Positions 63,410 to 64,000 of a DNA stretch of 64,000 nucleotides are shown here, piece after piece. Under the pieces are notes generated by a model that was not told the origin of the DNA, did no database searches, and saw only the letters and a list, made by a program, of their open reading frames with translations. Where the stretch lies: contig JAJKFL010000007.1 in the NCBI GenBank assembly GCA_021186555.1, forward strand, positions 30,394,177-30,458,176, given 5' to 3'. Numbering within the stretch: the first letter of the stretch is position 1; each line of letters opens with the position of its first letter. The stretch is from Reticulitermes speratus. Lineage: Eukaryota; Arthropoda; Insecta; Blattodea; Rhinotermitidae. The translations under genes and the position numbers were made by a program.

Positions 63410-63810
63410 TCTACAGGGGAGAAAATAGGATATTATTCAAAAGAATGTGCAGAGGCAAGTGTTTGACCTCAAGAAGTAACAGAAGAATGTGGAAAATTGC
63501 GTATGAAGAGCTTAATAGTTTGTACTCTTCACTAAACGTCTCCTTATGGTTATAAAATTAATGAGTATTCGATGGACGGGACATGCAGCACGCACAGGCA
63601 AAAGTTAATGCGTACCAATAATTGTTAGGAGACGTAAAGAGGAGAGAAACTTTAAATGTACGTAGGTGTAGGCAGGAGGATAGTATGAAATTGATCTGAA
63701 AGAAATAGGATACGAAAGCGTGGATTGGATTAATGTGACTCTGGATGGGGTACAGAGAAGGCGGTAATTGACTTTTGAGTTGCTTGAAACGTGGAAAAAT
63801 TCAATGACTA
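63410..63810 (+). pseudogene. Non-LTR retrotransposon ORF2 C-terminus, frameshifted
   Basis: Pieces in plus frames: RMWKIAYEELNSLYSSLNVS, then a MQHAQAK region (family: GHVARM), RRETLNVRRCRQEDSMKLI, and ESVDWINVTLDGVQRR. The order matches the end of insect endonuclease/reverse-transcriptase ORFs. Several frame changes and stops separate the pieces. The 5' part is missing. Confidence 0.82.
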
Positions 63811-64000
63811 TCTGAGAAACTACCAGTTTGTGAAGACGATATCCGCGTCATGGCGAGGGGTAGTTGTTTGAACACGTGACATATGTAATAGCTTGTAGAT
63901 GCTACCAAGTTGTAATCCTTCGGAACATCAAAATGCACCATGTCAATGTGACTGTTGCTGGTAATATTTGTACCACTTGCTTCGGCTAATGCAATTAGTT
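63811..64000. other. Unassigned DNA to window end
   Basis: GAAACGTG and similar fragments only; nothing assignable. Confidence 0.5.

Overview
This window reads as nuclear DNA of an insect: AT-rich, one multi-exon gene with kilobase introns, and otherwise dense small repeats. Several repeat families (SINEs whose accidental reading frames give RIPPGAWMSVSCECC-like peptides, palindromic elements carrying CCGACGTTTCGG) resemble ones I associate from memory with cockroaches and termites (Blattodea), perhaps Periplaneta. That placement is recall, not a search.

Only one protein-coding gene is well supported. Five plus-strand exons between 20921 and 31921 encode the last 233 residues of a delta/gamma-type sarcoglycan, a type II membrane glycoprotein of the dystrophin-associated complex. 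Splice sites are canonical, phases agree across all four introns, and the C-terminal four-cysteine cluster is present. The first exon(s), for the cytoplasmic tail and membrane segment, were not found here. The stop codon is followed by a probable 2.8-kb 3' UTR that contains about 24 copies of a 62-bp minisatellite and ends near AATAAA at 34713.

The rest is a repeat landscape. There are four tRNA-derived SINE families (called A-D here), some with clean target-site duplications. Other elements include an internally deleted Tc1/mariner-like transposon (587 bp) and a 77-bp miniature of it, hAT-like and Tigger-like MITEs, 3' ends of non-LTR retrotransposons, six main copies of a palindromic element (family E), many fold-back repeats, and several minisatellites (62-bp, 31-bp, ~30-bp, 35-bp, 40-bp and 20-bp units).

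The most interesting signal is a conserved core inside the fold-back repeats: CTGANGA, one extra T, a covarying helix, GAAAC, a 2-bp helix III, and a cleavage triplet GTC, GTA or GTT, with an outer helix that also covaries. This is the architecture of a minimal hammerhead ribozyme. It occurs at 7.4, 9.7, 11.7, 12.4/12.8, 27.1/27.3, 29.0/29.3, 31.1, 40.3 and 51.9/52.2 kb, often as two copies facing outward from one palindrome. Hammerheads are known in Penelope-like retroelements, so these repeats may be non-autonomous relatives of such elements. No Penelope reverse transcriptase is visible here.

Right of the sarcoglycan 3' end (about 34.7-64 kb) I found no convincing gene, only repeats and unrecognised AT-rich DNA.
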